This document shows, piece by piece, positions 46,235-57,803 of a DNA stretch of 64,000 bases. The translations under genes were made by a program, and so were the position numbers. Origin of the DNA: Adiantum capillus-veneris (lineage: Eukaryota; Streptophyta; Polypodiopsida; Polypodiales; Pteridaceae); the NCBI GenBank assembly GCA_014529385.2, contig CM043962.1, positions 47,861,098 to 47,925,097 on the forward strand. Direction: 5' to 3'. How positions within the stretch are numbered: position 1 is the first letter of the stretch; each line of letters begins with the position of its first letter. The notes beneath the pieces are model-generated. The model was not told where the DNA came from. It saw only the letters and a list, made by a program, of their open reading frames with translations, and searched no databases.

Positions 46235-47387
46235 TCAAGAACTTCAAGAACCAAGATCCACAAGAACCCAAGTTCCTCGTGAAGTTAAGATTGGGTTCCT
46301 CGTGAAGTTAAGAACCCAAGATTGCAGTGTATGGTCATCACCCGAAGCGGAATGGATACTTTGCATGAAGGTGATGAGCATGAGGGTGGTGAAGAAGAAT
46401 TTTCCCCACTAGGGGGTTTTTCCGACCCTCCCCCTTCCCCATCTATGCCACGGGTTGCACCAAATCCTATGGAGGCTTTGGTCAAGTCGATGATGAACAT
46501 GATGGCACAACAAGAAGCGACTCACGTTGCCTTGGAACCCGAGGGTGATGAACGAAAAGAAAGAAAAGCAAAAACAAGGCGGCTATTGAGCGTGAGCGTG
46601 AGAAAGCGTGCTTGGAAGCCGGAGACAGACGAGCGGCCTTGGAGGCAGATCGAGAGGTGCAGAGAGACCTATGCATGCAAGAGTTGGTTCGACAGGCTCT
46701 CACCTCGAAATCTGAGCCGGCCAAAGATGTTGGTAGCTCATCAAGTGGCGCAAGCCGAGATTCGGACTCCAACAACCCGTGGCATAGATGGGGAAGGGGG
46801 AGGGTCGGAAAAACCCCCTGGTGGGGAAAATTCTTCTTCACCACCCTCATGCTCATCACCTTCATGCAAAGTATCCATTCCGCTTCGGGTGATGACCATA
46901 CACTGCAATCTTGGGTTCTTAACTTCACAAGGAACTTGGGTTCTTGTGGATCTTGGTTCTTGAAGTTCTTGAGTTCTTGAGAGTCTTGAGGTTCTTGAGT
47001 TCTTGAGATTCTTGAGGGTCTTGAGATTCTTGAGGATCTTGAGGTTCTTCTTTCGCTTGCAGTCTGTGTCAGAGAAGGATCTTCTCTTCACCCGAGCTAT
47101 ACTCTTCCTCGCGGGCGCACCCCTTGGCGGCCTTGCGCTCACACCAAGGTTTCTTTTTCCCACCTCACGTTGATTGGCCGTCCGGTAAGTGCACGGTCCG
47201 CTCGCAATGAGTGAGAAGAGAGCAAGGGGAGGCTGGACAAGCCCTTCTTTCTTGGGTTTCCTGTCACTCTTCAAAAACACGATTAGGAATCGACACGCCC
47301 AAGAGGACTTGGGTTACGTGCCACCGCAACAAGCAAAAAAAATAAAATTTGTGGTTCTTTCCTTGAGTGATACAGAACACTGCCAAA

Positions 47388-47400
47388 GCTCTGATACCAA
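47388..47400 (-). other. LARD-II primer-binding site
   Basis: Complement TTGGTATCAGAGC next to the 5' LTR, identical to the LARD-I site. Confidence 0.9.
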
Positions 47401-48510
47401 TGTAAGGTGCAGCGGATGTGAATGTTGAACTTTGCTCAAAATGAGTGCTCCGAACTGTGCTCAAGGGTTCCTTTTACTTACGCAAGGGAGAGCCTTCCGT
47501 TCCTTTAGTGAGAGAGTGCAATGGAGACAAACAAAGTGATGAACATTGTGAATGAAGATGCATGAGACTGAGAGATGGAGAGAGAAGAATACGACACCAG
47601 AACATTGTCAAACCCTCCTCTGAAGGCCCCGCTCTCTATGGTGAGAGCGGTCTACTATTGATTGCACAAATCGCTACAATGCTTTGGACTTGCCGACGAT
47701 GTCGACGACGATGAGGACGACGACGAGACAAGCTGAAATCTGAAAATGCTAAGGGCTGAAATCTGCAAATCTTTAACTGCTGAATTCTGACTCTATGTCG
47801 TGAAGATGTCGATGGCGACGATGCAACGACGACGCGCTGAAAACGCAGATGCTGAAATCTGCGTTTTCCCGGTTGAATCTGCAAACTTCGATGGATCTGA
47901 CCGTGCGACGAGGATCCTCTGCGGGAAGGTGAGATCTGCGAGGTTCGGGGGTTCTACTGCGGAGTCTTGATGCTGAAAACTGAAAACGCTGATGCTATTC
48001 TAGGTTCTTTCGCGATGGAACTGCAAAACACTAGGCTGCTATGCTGCTCCAAAAACGCTAGGGCTGATGTGTGTCCTGCTGCAAAAACACTAGGCTGATT
48101 CTGCTAATGCTAGGACTGATGTGCCATCTGATGCCAAAACGCTAGGCTTCTCCCTGAAGTGCCATCTGATGCTAGCACTAGGTTTTCTTATATACTTGCT
48201 TATCAAAATTGCTCTACCTAGTTTCCAACAAAAGTCACTTAAAAATAATAAGTGAAAATTGGCTAAAATAGGGAAAATAGGTCTATGCACTGTAATAATG
48301 CTCCTGATGGGTTCTGACAGTAATCTAATGATCATGCTCTGTGCAACCAGAGGATATGCATCTACTCTTAAGTGCCTGGACATGCATCGTCTTCGAACAG
48401 ACTCACAAAAGTGCCAGAACACTTCCTAATCTAGGCTGACTAAACTGAACTGAACCCTTGCCATGAAATAGCTTGACCACGTACACGTAGGGTTAGATGT
48501 GCACGTGACA
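47401..48510 (-). repeat. LARD-II 5' LTR (1110 bp)
   Basis: TGTAAGGTGCAGCGG to TGCACGTGACA. It is 137 bp shorter than the 3' LTR, mainly because part of the AAAACGCTAG repeat zone and the G run are missing. Confidence 0.9.
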
Positions 48511-48778
48511 AATTGCTTCCACTTTGGCCGGATCCATGCGTACCCCATCCTTTGAAACAATGTGCCCAAGGAAGTGAATCTCTTCCAAAAAGAATTCACT
48601 CTTCTTCGCATTGATGAGTAGCATGTTCTTACGTAGGGTTAGATGTGCACGTGACAAATTGCTTCCACTTTGGCCGGATCCATGCGTACCCCATCCTTTG
48701 AAACAATGTGCCCAAGGAAGTGAATCTCTTCCAAAAAGAATTCACTCTTCTTCGCATTGATAAGTAGCATGTTCTTAC
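48487..48778. repeat. 146-bp tandem duplication across the LARD-II / Gypsy-C junction
   Basis: 48487-48632 and 48633-48778 are adjacent copies, differing by one base that I can see (TGATGAGTAGC/TGATAAGTAGC). Each contains the last 24 bp of the LTR, AATTG and 122 bp of Gypsy-C RT. The short word ACGTA is shared at the ends. Confidence 0.92.
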
Positions 48779-50090
48779 GTAACTCATTGAAAACTGCAGT
48801 CAAGTGATTCCTATGCTCCTCTTCGGACTTTGAGTAGACAATTGTAAGGTGCAGCCGAATGAATGTTGAACTTTGCTCAAGATGAGTGCTCCGAACTGTG
48901 CTCAAGGGTTCCTTTTACTTACGGAAGGGAGTCTTCCGTTCCTTTAGTGAGAGAGCGCAATGGACACAAACAAAGTGATGAACACTGTGAATGAAGGTGC
49001 ATGAGACTGAGAGATAGAGAGAAAAGAGAATACGACACAAGAATGTTGTCAAATCCTCCTCCGAAGGCCCCACTCTCTATGGTGAGAGCGGTCTACTTAT
49101 GATTGCACAAATCTCTACAATGCTTTGGACTTGCCGACGATGTCGACGACAATGAGGACGACGACGAGACGGGCTGAAAACTGAAAATGCTAAGGGCTGA
49201 AATCTGCAAATCTTTATCTACTGAATTCTGACTCTATGTCGGTGACGATGTCGATGGCGACGATGCGACGACTGAAATCTGCGTTTTTTGGGCTGAATCT
49301 GTAAACCTTGCGGAATATGACCGTGCGGCGAGGAACTTTTGTGGGAAGGTGACATCTGCGAGGTTCGGGGGTTCTACTGTGGAGTCTGACTGCTGAAAAC
49401 TGAAAACGCTGATGCTTGTGGGGATTCCGTCGCGAAGATCTGCAAAAACGTTGAAGTGCCTTGCAGATGCAAAAATGCTAGGGCTGAAGCTGTGGAGAAT
49501 TAGCTAACGCTAGGGAGTCTGCTTGGTCTGCTATCTCCAAGAATCTGCAAGAGCAAAAATGCTGGCTGATCTGGTCCAAAAACGCCAGTCCTCTGCTGTG
49601 ATGCAAAAACGCTAGGCCTCTTGGGTTCTGCTGAGAAGTTGCCTGTTGAGCGAGTGCTCCTGCTCCTAATGCCTCTTCTGCCAAAAAGTGCTAGCGCTAC
49701 GTTTCTACTTATACAAACTTAGCAAAATTGCCCTACCTACTTTCCAACAAAAGTCACTTAAAAATAATAAGTGAAAAATGTTAAAAATCGGGAAAATAAG
49801 TCTATGCACTGTAAAAATGCTATTGATGGGATCTGACTGGAATCTGATGGTCATGCTGTGTGCAACCAGAGGATATGCATCTAATCCAAGTGTCTGGACA
49901 TGCACGGTCTGCGAACACACTCACATAAGTGCCATATCACTTCCTATTCTAGACTGACTTAACTGACTGAACCCTGGTCATGTTGTAGCTTGTCCACGGA
50001 CACATAGGGTTGGATGTGTCAAGTGACAAAAATCATGTCACCAAAGAAGGTACCCACGAAGTTTCTATGTGGTCTTAAAATTATGTCCAT
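48511..50090 (-). pseudogene. Gypsy-C RT fragments around a solo LTR
   Basis: 48842-48511 reads YSKSEEEHRNHLTAVFNELR, KKSEFFLEEIHFLGHIVSKD and MDPAKVEAI, duplicated in part. 50090-50029 reads RNFVGTFFGDMI, the catalytic block with FGD in place of FDD. A solo LTR lies between. At 50090 Gypsy-D begins, and the RT continues at 59366 after a loss of about 19 codons. Confidence 0.85.
48843..50028 (-). mobile_element. Solo LTR of the LARD family, TSD ACAAT/AAAAT
   Basis: A 1186-bp LTR (TGTAAGGTGCAGCC to TGTCAAGTGACA). Flanks ACAAT (48838-48842) and AAAAT (50029-50033) match at four of five bases. RT reads across it. Confidence 0.9.
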
Positions 50091-50155
50091 TGAAACCCGC
50101 CCGTGGGGCGGTAGGCTTTGGCTTTCACCTCAAATTCTTTACTTTACTTTAGACA

Positions 50156-50221
<66 letters not shown>

Positions 50222-50453
50222 TTTGCAAAAGGAACCTGCGACGGGAATTAACACTTCAGTACACACACAGCTCGGAAGCTAGAATGCCTCGAGCAAACGC
50301 CGACAACCTATAGGCCCCAAAATTGGCGCCCCTTTTGTATTTCTTTATACTTTGAGAGGGTAGATACAAATGACTTAATGAGACCTTCATACTTTTGTCA
50401 TTTCCATCTATTACACTGAATTCATATGTACATTTGATGTGCTAGCTCTATCA
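50091..50453 (-). repeat. Gypsy-D 3' LTR (363 bp) with GA tract
   Basis: TGAAACCCGCCCGTGG to GCTAGCTCTATCA. A GA microsatellite occupies 50159-50218. Confidence 0.8.
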
Positions 50454-50479
50454 TTACCCCTCCTTTGCACACGTTGGGT

Positions 50480-53400
50480 TGGAGCATAGGTAGGCTATAA
50501 CCCAAAGGCTTCAAGGTAAAGCTGCAATACATTTGGTGACTCTGACAGTTCATGCTCTTCCATCCACTTTGCATCCATAGGCGGATAGTTCTTCAACTTC
50601 ACCAAGTAGCGTCTTGCAACCTATCCTTTAACTTTTCTGTCCTTATGTGCCCCAACTTGCTCAGATACCAGGATCTCATCAAGTTCCTCAACTTCTCGCT
50701 GATCCTCATCAAGCATATCTTCTAGCACATCACCCGCGAAGGGTCTTAGAAGACTCACGTGAAACGCATTATGAATCTTCCACCGATCATGCAATTTCAG
50801 CCTATAAGCCACATCGCTAATCTTGTCGAGCACTTGAAAAGGCCCATAGTAACGCATACTGAGCTTAGGAAACAGCCGTTCCTTGCCCTTCATCTTCTTT
50901 AACCTTGCCTTTTTTAACATTAACAGGACCCAATCACCAGGTGGTAATAACAATTCATGGTGACGATCAGCAACCTTTTTCTGCTTTGCCTGAGTCTTCT
51001 CCAAGGCAACTTTAGTTTTCTTATACATTTCATCCATGTTCTCAACTTATCGATCTACCTCAAAGATCTTGTCCTTTGTATGCAAAATAGAAGGAACCTT
51101 TTTGCCGCCTTCAACAATCTCAAAAGGTGCTTTGCCAGTCGATGAATGCAACGTATTATTGTACGCATATTCAAGCATAGGCAAACATTGTTCCCACTTG
51201 CCCTTATTATCTGACACTTAACATTTCAACAGATCTAGGACAGTAGGATTAGCCTCTTCTGACTGTCCATCAGTTTGTGGATGAAACGAAGACGAGAACT
51301 TAAGCGTAGTGTCCATGTTCTCAAACAATCCTCTCCGGAACAAATTGGTCATGCAAGGATCACGATCACTGACAATCAATTGTGGCATACCATGGTACTT
51401 AAACACATTGTACATGAACAAGCATGCCATCTGATCAGATTTATCTTCTTCTTGACAGGGATAAAATGGGCCTGCTTGCTGAACCAGAATATAATGGTCC
51501 ATATACCATCGTTCCTTGTTGGCATTCTTGGAAGATCAAAGATAAAGTCCATAGCAATGCTTTCCCATGGCTTATCCGGAATCGGCAGTGGTTGTAACAG
51601 CCATGGTGCCTTTTGCCTGTCAAACTTGACCTTTTGGCAAATCACGCATGCTCGCACAAAGGCATCCACATCTCTCCTCAAGGTAGGCCAATAGAAGAAT
51701 GTCTCTACCGCTTTAACTCTAACATCAATACCACGATGCCCTGCATACAGTGGGACATGACTCTCTTCCATGACCTTATATCGCAATGGTCTAGTGACAC
51801 AAAGTCTGCCATGCATCATCATAAAACCATCTCTGAGGAGATAGTGCTCATGATGTTGCCCTTCTTGCAACAGTTCAAATATCCTTGCAAAATCTTCATC
51901 AGTAGCATATTGTTCCTTCATGTCATCTAACTCATGATGATAAGGAATTGACACAACTGAAATTTGTGGCTTCCTTGATAACACATCAGCCACAACATTC
52001 TTCTTGCCTTCCACCTGCATAATCTGGAAGTGGAACATAGAAAGAATGTTTACCCATCGCATATGCTTTTCAGATAACTTTGATTGTGTCAAGAAGTATC
52101 GCAAGGTCTAATGGTCTGTTTGGACAACAAAATCAGCACCTAAGAGGTAGTGCTTCCAGCTAGAAAGCACATGAATTACGGCCAAGAGCTCTTTCTCATA
52201 GACTTGCATAGTTTTCTCTGGCCCTTGCAAAATTCGGCTTTTATAAGCTACTACCCGTCCGTCTTGCATTAGCACTGCTCCGATGCTACTACCACACGCG
52301 TCACACTGGACCACAAATGACTTTCTGAGATATGGCAAAACAATTACTGGACCTGTAGTGAACTTCTCCTTTAAGAGACTAAAAGCTGAAATCTCTTTTT
52401 GGGTCCATCTGAAAGTGATCTCTTTCTTTTGCAAAGCGTGAAGAGGTGATGCTATCTCTACAAAATTACTGATAAATTTTCTATAGTTGAAACACAATCC
52501 CAAGAAGCTTTTGACATCGTGCACAGTCTTCACGTCTGGCACTGTCTTAATAGCTTCAATCTTTGAGGGATCCATTCTGACACCATCCTTTGCGACTATG
52601 TGGCCAAGAAAGTGGATCTCTTCCAAGAAGAATTCACTTTTCTTAGGATTGACAAGTAGCCTGCGATTGCACAGCTCTTCGAACACAATGGTCAATTAAC
52701 GTCTATGCTCCTCTTCATTCTTCGAATAGACTATCATGTCATCGAAGAACGTCCCAACAAACTGTTGATGCAAGCGGAAAATCCGGTCCATCATTCTGTT
52801 GAACATGGCAGAAGCATTTGTTAGCCCAAACGACATCACTAGAAACTCAAAGACTCTGAACGCAGTCTTGTGCACATCCTCTAACCTTATACGAATCTGA
52901 TGGTAGCCATTCTTAAGGTCTATCCTACTAAAAATTCCAGCACCCTCTAAACGATCAAGAATATCATCAATCCTAGGAATAGGAAACCTATTCTTGATGG
53001 TATTCTTATTCAACGCACGGTAATCAATACACATGCGGCATGAGCCTTCCTTTTTCTGCACTAGGAGCACTAGGGAGCAAAAGGGTAAAGAACTAGGCTG
53101 AATCAGCCCCTTCTCTGATAACTCCTCAACCTGGCCCATAATCTCTTTCTGCTGCGCCGGGCTAACCCTGTAGGGAGGTCTATTTGGTGGGCTGCACCCT
53201 GGCACCAAATCTATCCGATGATCCTCAGGTCTCTTTGGCGGCAATTGCGACGGTATGAATCAGAGAAACAGTCACTAAACTCTCGCAAAAATGCTGACCT
53301 TTCTTCATCTAACACACTTCAATTTCACTGACAATTATCTGAGACATCACGTGCAAAAATCAAGTACACAAAAAGATGATTCTTTATTACAGAAGTGATA

Positions 53401-53546
53401 GCAGAAGCAGATACAATAGGGACAGACTCCCCTTTGAGCTTTACATCCCTATGATGAAGGGTGATCGTCGTGCCGAAGGCATCCAGCACGCCATGCACTC
53501 TGAACATCCAGGGAATTCCAAGTAGCGCATCGCACCCTTCCAATGG
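50480..53546 (-). pseudogene. Gypsy-D pol: protease part, RT, RNase H, integrase, chromodomain
   Basis: From right: protease end CDALLGIPWMFRVHGVLDAF (53540-53470). RT from 53244: [71 protein letters not shown] with the catalytic FFDD. Stops at about 52696 (TAA) and 52108 interrupt one otherwise continuous frame. RNase H: CDACGSSIGAVLMQDGRVVA, GADFVVQTDH. Integrase: YAGHRGIDVRVKAVETFFYW, CVICQKVKFDRQKAPWLLQ, WESIAMDFIFDLP, IVSDRDPCMTNLF, FHPQTDGQSEEANPTVLDLL. Then GPF (YYGPFQVLDKISDVAYRL), HNAFHVSLLRPF and a chromodomain (50680-50510) with ILVSEQVGAHKDRK and a stop at its KG-G boundary. Better preserved than Gypsy-A and -C. Confidence 0.9.
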
Positions 53547-54667
53547 TGTCACGTGACACATCCCAACCCTATGTGTCCGTGGACAAGCTACACCACAGCA
53601 GGGTTCAGTCAGTTTAGATTAGCAGTGATCTGGCACTTTTGTGAGTCTATTCGTAGACCGTGCATGCCTAGTCACTTAGCATAGATGCATATCCTCCGAT
53701 TGCACACAGCATGATCATCGGAATTCCCATCAGAATCCATTAGCATCAGTTAAGGGAATTTTCCAGTGCATTTAGCCTATTTTCCTATTTTTGGTATTTT
53801 CACTTATTATTTTTAAGTGACTTTCCAACAAAAGTAGGTAGGGCAATTTTGCTAAGTTAATATATAAGCAAACCCTAGTTAGCGCTTTCTGGCAGAAGAG
53901 GCAGCAGGAGCTTCCCGCTCAACAGGCAACTTCTCAACAATACCCCCCTCAGCAGTAGACCCTCGCCATCCACTCCTTCCCTTTGGCGTTTCCTCCCGAC
54001 AAGCCATCGCCTACAAGTCCTCTTGCCTGACGTTTTCCAACCTCAGCAGATACATCCCAGCCAGCGTTTTTCAGCCTTGACAAAAACGCCAACATCACTT
54101 GCAGATTCAGCGTTTTTCAGCCTTGACAAAAACGCAAACTCAGTAGTAGAAAAACGCAGAATTCAGCAGTTGGAGACTCGCAGTTTTCCGCCTTAGAACA
54201 GTAGCAAATCAGCCCCCAGTCGGTTGCAAATGTTTCCCCCATAATCAGCCATAAAAACGCAGCCAAATCAATCATTTTCAACCACCAAAACAGTCCCCGA
54301 ATTCAGCGATTAGAAGATCCCACATTTCAGCCATCAAGTCGTCGTCGTCGTCATCGGCATAGTCCAAGTTGCATCAGTCCATTGCATACGCATTGTACAC
54401 CTTTGTGCAATCAAAGTAGACCACTCTTGCCGACGAGAGTGGGGCCTTCGGAGGAGGGTTTTACAACCTCTCGGGTGTCGTATCTCTTCTCTCTCCTTCT
54501 CTCAGTCTCATTCACTTGCACGCACAATATCCACTCACTTTGTTCGTGATCATAGCACTCTCCATAAGACGGAAAGCTCTCTCTTTCCCTAAGAACTAAA
54601 AGGAACCTTGAGCAATAAAGATCACTAATCTTGAGAAAATACAACATTCATTCCGCTGCACCTAACA
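53547..54667 (+). repeat. LARD-III 5' LTR (1121 bp)
   Basis: TGTCACGTGACACATCCC to CCGCTGCACCTAACA. Close to the 3' copy with scattered substitutions. The terminal 12 bases form a perfect palindrome containing CACGTG. Confidence 0.95.
53861..53868 (+). promoter_or_regulatory. Candidate TATA box of the LARD LTR
   Basis: TATATAAG about 315 bp into the LTR, in a conserved context (AAGTAGGTAGGGCAATTTTGC upstream, CAAACCCTAG downstream). The 3' LTR has TTTATAAG here, and other LTRs have TATATAAG or similar on the complement (for example near 34373-34380). No transcript evidence. Confidence 0.5.
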
Positions 54668-54668
54668 T

Positions 54669-54680
54669 TGGTATCAGAGC
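54669..54680 (+). other. LARD-III primer-binding site
   Basis: TGGTATCAGAGC, one base after the LTR: initiator tRNA-Met type. Confidence 0.93.
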
Positions 54681-55206
54681 TTTGGAAGTGTTCTGCATTA
54701 CTCAAGGAAAGAACCACAAGAATTTATTTTTATTTTTTTTGCTTGTTGCAATCGTACGAACCCAAGTTTACTTGGGTGTGGCGATTCCTAATCGCGTTTT
54801 GTTGAAGAGTGACAGGAATCCCAAGAAAGAAGGGCTTGTCCAACCTCCCCTTGTGTCTCTTTTCACTCATTGAGAGCGGACCGTGCACTTAGCCGCTGGC
54901 CAATCGACGTGAGGTGGGAAAAAGCAACCTTGGTGTGAGCGCAAGGCCGCCAATGGGTGCGCCCGTAGAAAGGAGTAGAACTCGGGTGAAGAGAAGATCC
55001 TTCTCCAACGCGATTTGCAAGCGAAAGAAAACCTCAAGAACCCAAGATTCTCACGAATCAAGGACCTCAAGAACCTCAAGATCACCAAGACCCGCAAGAA
55101 CCCAAGTTCCTCGTGAACTTAAGAACCCAAGACCACCAAGAACCCAAGTTCCTCGTGAACTTAAGAACCCAGACCACAAGAACCTACAAGAACCCACGAC
55201 TTCAGA

Positions 55207-56674
55207 ATGATCATCACTCGAAGCGGAATGGATACTTCGCTTGGAGGTGATGAGCATGAGAAAGGCGAAGAAGAATTTTCCCCACCAGGAGGTTTTTCCG
55301 ACCCTTCCCCATCTACGACAAAGATTGCACTAACTCCTATGGAGAAGTTAAAGCAGAAGTTTATTGAAAGAATGGCAGAAATGAAACGTAGACACGCAGA
55401 AGAAAAAGCAGAAAGAGAAGCCGAAAGAAAGGCAAGACAAGAACGGCGCCACCGACACATGCAAGAGTTCTTGCGACTCTTGTATCCCATGCCGACACAG
55501 ATGCAAGAGATTCAGGAGACAGAGACTCTCAGTTTCTTCTTCTCCACAGCATGACACACAGGATCTGCATGATGATGAGAAGCATGATGAATTGAATGAT
55601 AATGATTTGCATGATGATTTGATTGACCATGATTTGCATAATGATTTGGATGACAATGACAAGCATGATGATTTGCATGATCAAGATGTGATTTCTCACG
55701 AGCATGATGAGTTGCATGAAGATGATGTGATTGTTCACAAGGATGATGTGTTAGTGGATGGTTTTTCTAGCAAAGCTAACCTCGTTGTAGATTCGATCAA
55801 TCACGAAGATCCGATCTTGGCTTTCGAGTCGAGGTCCAAAGAACCCCCACAGGACAATTCAATCATTCAAGACGAACCGATCTGGGCTCTCGAGCCTTGG
55901 TCCAAAGAACCATCACAAGAAGTATTATGTGTTCGCATGATTGATACGCATGCATTGTTTGAGTGTTTCATTCGTGAAGGTTTCCTGTATTTTAGTCAGT
56001 ATCGTTATGTGATCCCTTTTCCTAGGCATGACATATTGTATGTTGAGCACGTTTCTCTCATGGATGAGCACGAATGTATGCGGATTTTTCGTGAAAAGCT
56101 GAAAAGTTTGTATGTGAGGAAGTCACATTCCATGTCTCTTCCTTGGCATGACACAGTTTCCGAATGCGCACATGATAGTATGAGCACCAAGCATGGGCAT
56201 TTCCGTTGTGATTTGCCACAGTTAATTGATTTTGATCAAACAGAAAAGATTTGATCTCATTGTTTGCATGTGTTTGATGAACGGGTTGTCACTCCGTCTC
56301 TATGTTCATCTACATTGCATACACAGTCTGTAGCGAAGATAAGATTTTTTTCCTTCACTTTACATGGAATGGGTATGTTCATGGTTTTGTGTTGGAGATG
56401 GTTTCAGGAATTTTCAGCCATGGAGATTCTTGAAGACGAAAGTAGCAGGACTCTAGACGAAGTTGAAGCAAGAAAGGAGATTCAGAAGATTTTGTCGCTT
56501 TCGGCGCGGCCCAAAGAAGCAAGCGTTGCAGACCTTTATGAAGTTCAAGTACCGCACGACCCACACAGCAGAGTGGGCCGACGAAAAGTCCCTTCCAAGA
56601 TTCCGGATGTTGTTGGCGATCTCCCTCGAAGCCATACAATTCGGTACCAGTACCTCACTTTGAAAAGGAGTGGA
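55207..56674 (+). CDS. LARD-III family protein, frame break and stops
   Basis: ATG at 55207 (MIITRSGMDTSLGGDEHEKG), PPGGFSDPSPST, then a strongly charged region rich in Glu, Arg and Ala (RRHAEEKAEREAERKARQ) that should form a coiled coil. A frame change near 55540 leads to 55592-56254: His/Asp-rich repeats (HDLHNDLDDNDKHDDLHDQD, then DVISHEHDELHEDDVIVHKD), linker ANLVVDSINHEDPILAFESR, and the conserved domain EVLCVRMIDTHALFECFIRE, LYFSQYRYVIPFPRHDILY, EHVSLMDEHECMRIFREKLK, RKSHSMSLPWHDTVSECAHD. After a TGA near 56252 the frame stays open: CLHVFDERVVTPSLCSSTLH, TLHGMGMFMVLCWRWFQEFS, LSARPKEASVADLYEVQVPH, RRKVPSKIPDVVGDLPRSHT, IRYQYLTLKRSG. The last residues are encoded by the polypurine tract. 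Function unknown. Upstream lies a leader rich in AAGAACC repeats (55020-55190). Confidence 0.78.
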
Positions 56675-57803
56675 TGTCACGTGACACATCCCAACCCTAT
56701 GTGTCCGTGGACAAGCTACACCACAGCAGGGTTCAGTCAGTTTAGATTAGCTGTGATCTGACTTTTGTGAGTCTATTCATAGACCGTGCATACCCAGTCA
56801 CTTAGCATAGATGCATATCCTCCGATTGCACACAGCATGATCATCGGAATCCCTATCAGAATCCATTAGCATCAGTTAAGGGAATTTTCCAGTGTATTTA
56901 GCCTATTTTCCTATTTTTGGTATTTTCACTTATTATTTTTAAGTGACTTTCCAACAAAAGTAAGTAGGGCAATTTTGCTAAGTTAATTTATAAGCAAACC
57001 CAAGTTAGCACTTTCTGGCAGAAGAGGCAGCAGGAGCTTCCCGCTCAACAGGCAACTTCTCAACAGTACCCCTCAACAGTAGACCCTCGCCATCCACTCC
57101 TTCCCTTTGGCGTTTCCTCTCGACAAGCCATCGTCTACAAGTCCTCTTGCCTGGCGTTTTCCAACCTCAGCAAATACATCCCAGCCAGCCGTTTTCAGCC
57201 TTGACAAAAAAGCCAGCATCACTTGCAGATTCAGCATTTTTCAGCCTTGACAAAACCGCAAACTCAGCAGTAGCAAAACGCAGAATTCAGCAGTTGGAGA
57301 CTCGCAGTTTTCCGCCTTAGAACAGTAGCAGATCGGCCCCCAGTCGGTTGTAGATGTTTCCCCCATTTTCAGCCATAAAAACGCAGCCAAAACAGTCATT
57401 TTCAGCCACCAAAACAGTCCCCGAATTCAGCGATTAGAAGATCCCGGATTTCAGCCATCAAGTCGTCGTCGTCATCACCGTCGTCGTCATCGGCATAGTC
57501 CAAGTTGCATCAGTCCATTGCATACGCATTGTACACCTTTGTGCAATCAAAGTAGACCACTCTCGCCGACGAGAGTGGGGCCTTCGGAGGAGGGTTTTAC
57601 AACCTCTCGGGTGTCGTATCTCTTCTCTCTTCTTCTCTCAGTCTCATTCACTTGCACGCACAATATCCACTCACTTTGTTCGTGATCATAGCACTCTCCA
57701 TAAGATGGAAAGCTCTCTCTTTCCCTAAGAACTAAAAGGAACCTTGAGCAATAAAGATCACTAATCTTGAGAAAATACAACATTCATTCCACTGCACCTA
57801 ACA
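56675..57803 (+). repeat. LARD-III 3' LTR (1129 bp)
   Basis: Same ends as the 5' LTR (TGTCACGTGACA to GCACCTAACA), preceded by the polypurine tract. Confidence 0.95.

Larger units (their letters stand above)
40789..47139. repeat. Inverted repeat in LARD-II leader / N-terminal ORF
   Basis: Left arm in plus orientation: 40789-40942 joined (after removing Copia-1) to 46235-46457. Right arm in the opposite orientation: 46773-47139. The arms are nearly identical, from AGCGCAAGGCCGCC through the MVITRSGMDT-type ORF start to ATCTATGCCACGGGTTG. The 315-bp spacer (46458-46772) reads the coiled-coil part in plus orientation. At 40741-40788 phrases from the arm (ATCTATGCCACGGG, TTTTTCCGACCCTCCCCC) reappear out of order, marking a complex breakpoint. 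Confidence 0.88.
35943..48510 (-). mobile_element. LARD-II: long LARD element with Gag and protease, TSD AATTG
   Basis: LTRs 35943-37189 and 47401-48510, flanked by AATTG at 35938-35942 and 48511-48515. The Gypsy-C RT reads across. With the nested solo LTR (39066-40213) and Copia-1 (40943-46234) removed, the internal region is about 3.8 kb. Minus-strand content from the PBS: leader, N-terminal family ORF, an inverted-repeat rearrangement, Gag, CCHC knuckle, retropepsin-like domain, His/Asp repeats, conserved C-terminal domain, polypurine tract. No RT, RNase H or integrase. This is the only copy in the window with Gag and protease. Confidence 0.9.
53547..57803 (+). mobile_element. LARD-III: complete non-autonomous element, TSD AATGG
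   Basis: The only plus-strand LARD. LTRs 53547-54667 and 56675-57803, flanked by AATGG at 53542-53546 and 57804-57808. It sits in the protease gene of Gypsy-D, which reads across the site. PBS at 54669-54680, polypurine tract AAAAGGAGTGGA at 56663-56674. The internal 2 kb carries only the LARD family ORF. Confidence 0.96.

Noticed and set aside
50159-50218. GA tract as a CRISPR-like or coding Glu/Arg repeat
   Set aside because: A simple microsatellite within an LTR; the reading frames of alternating Arg/Glu are by-products.
54411-54647. 78-codon ORF repeated exactly at 57547-57783
   Set aside because: It is antisense LTR sequence duplicated because it lies in both LARD-III LTRs.
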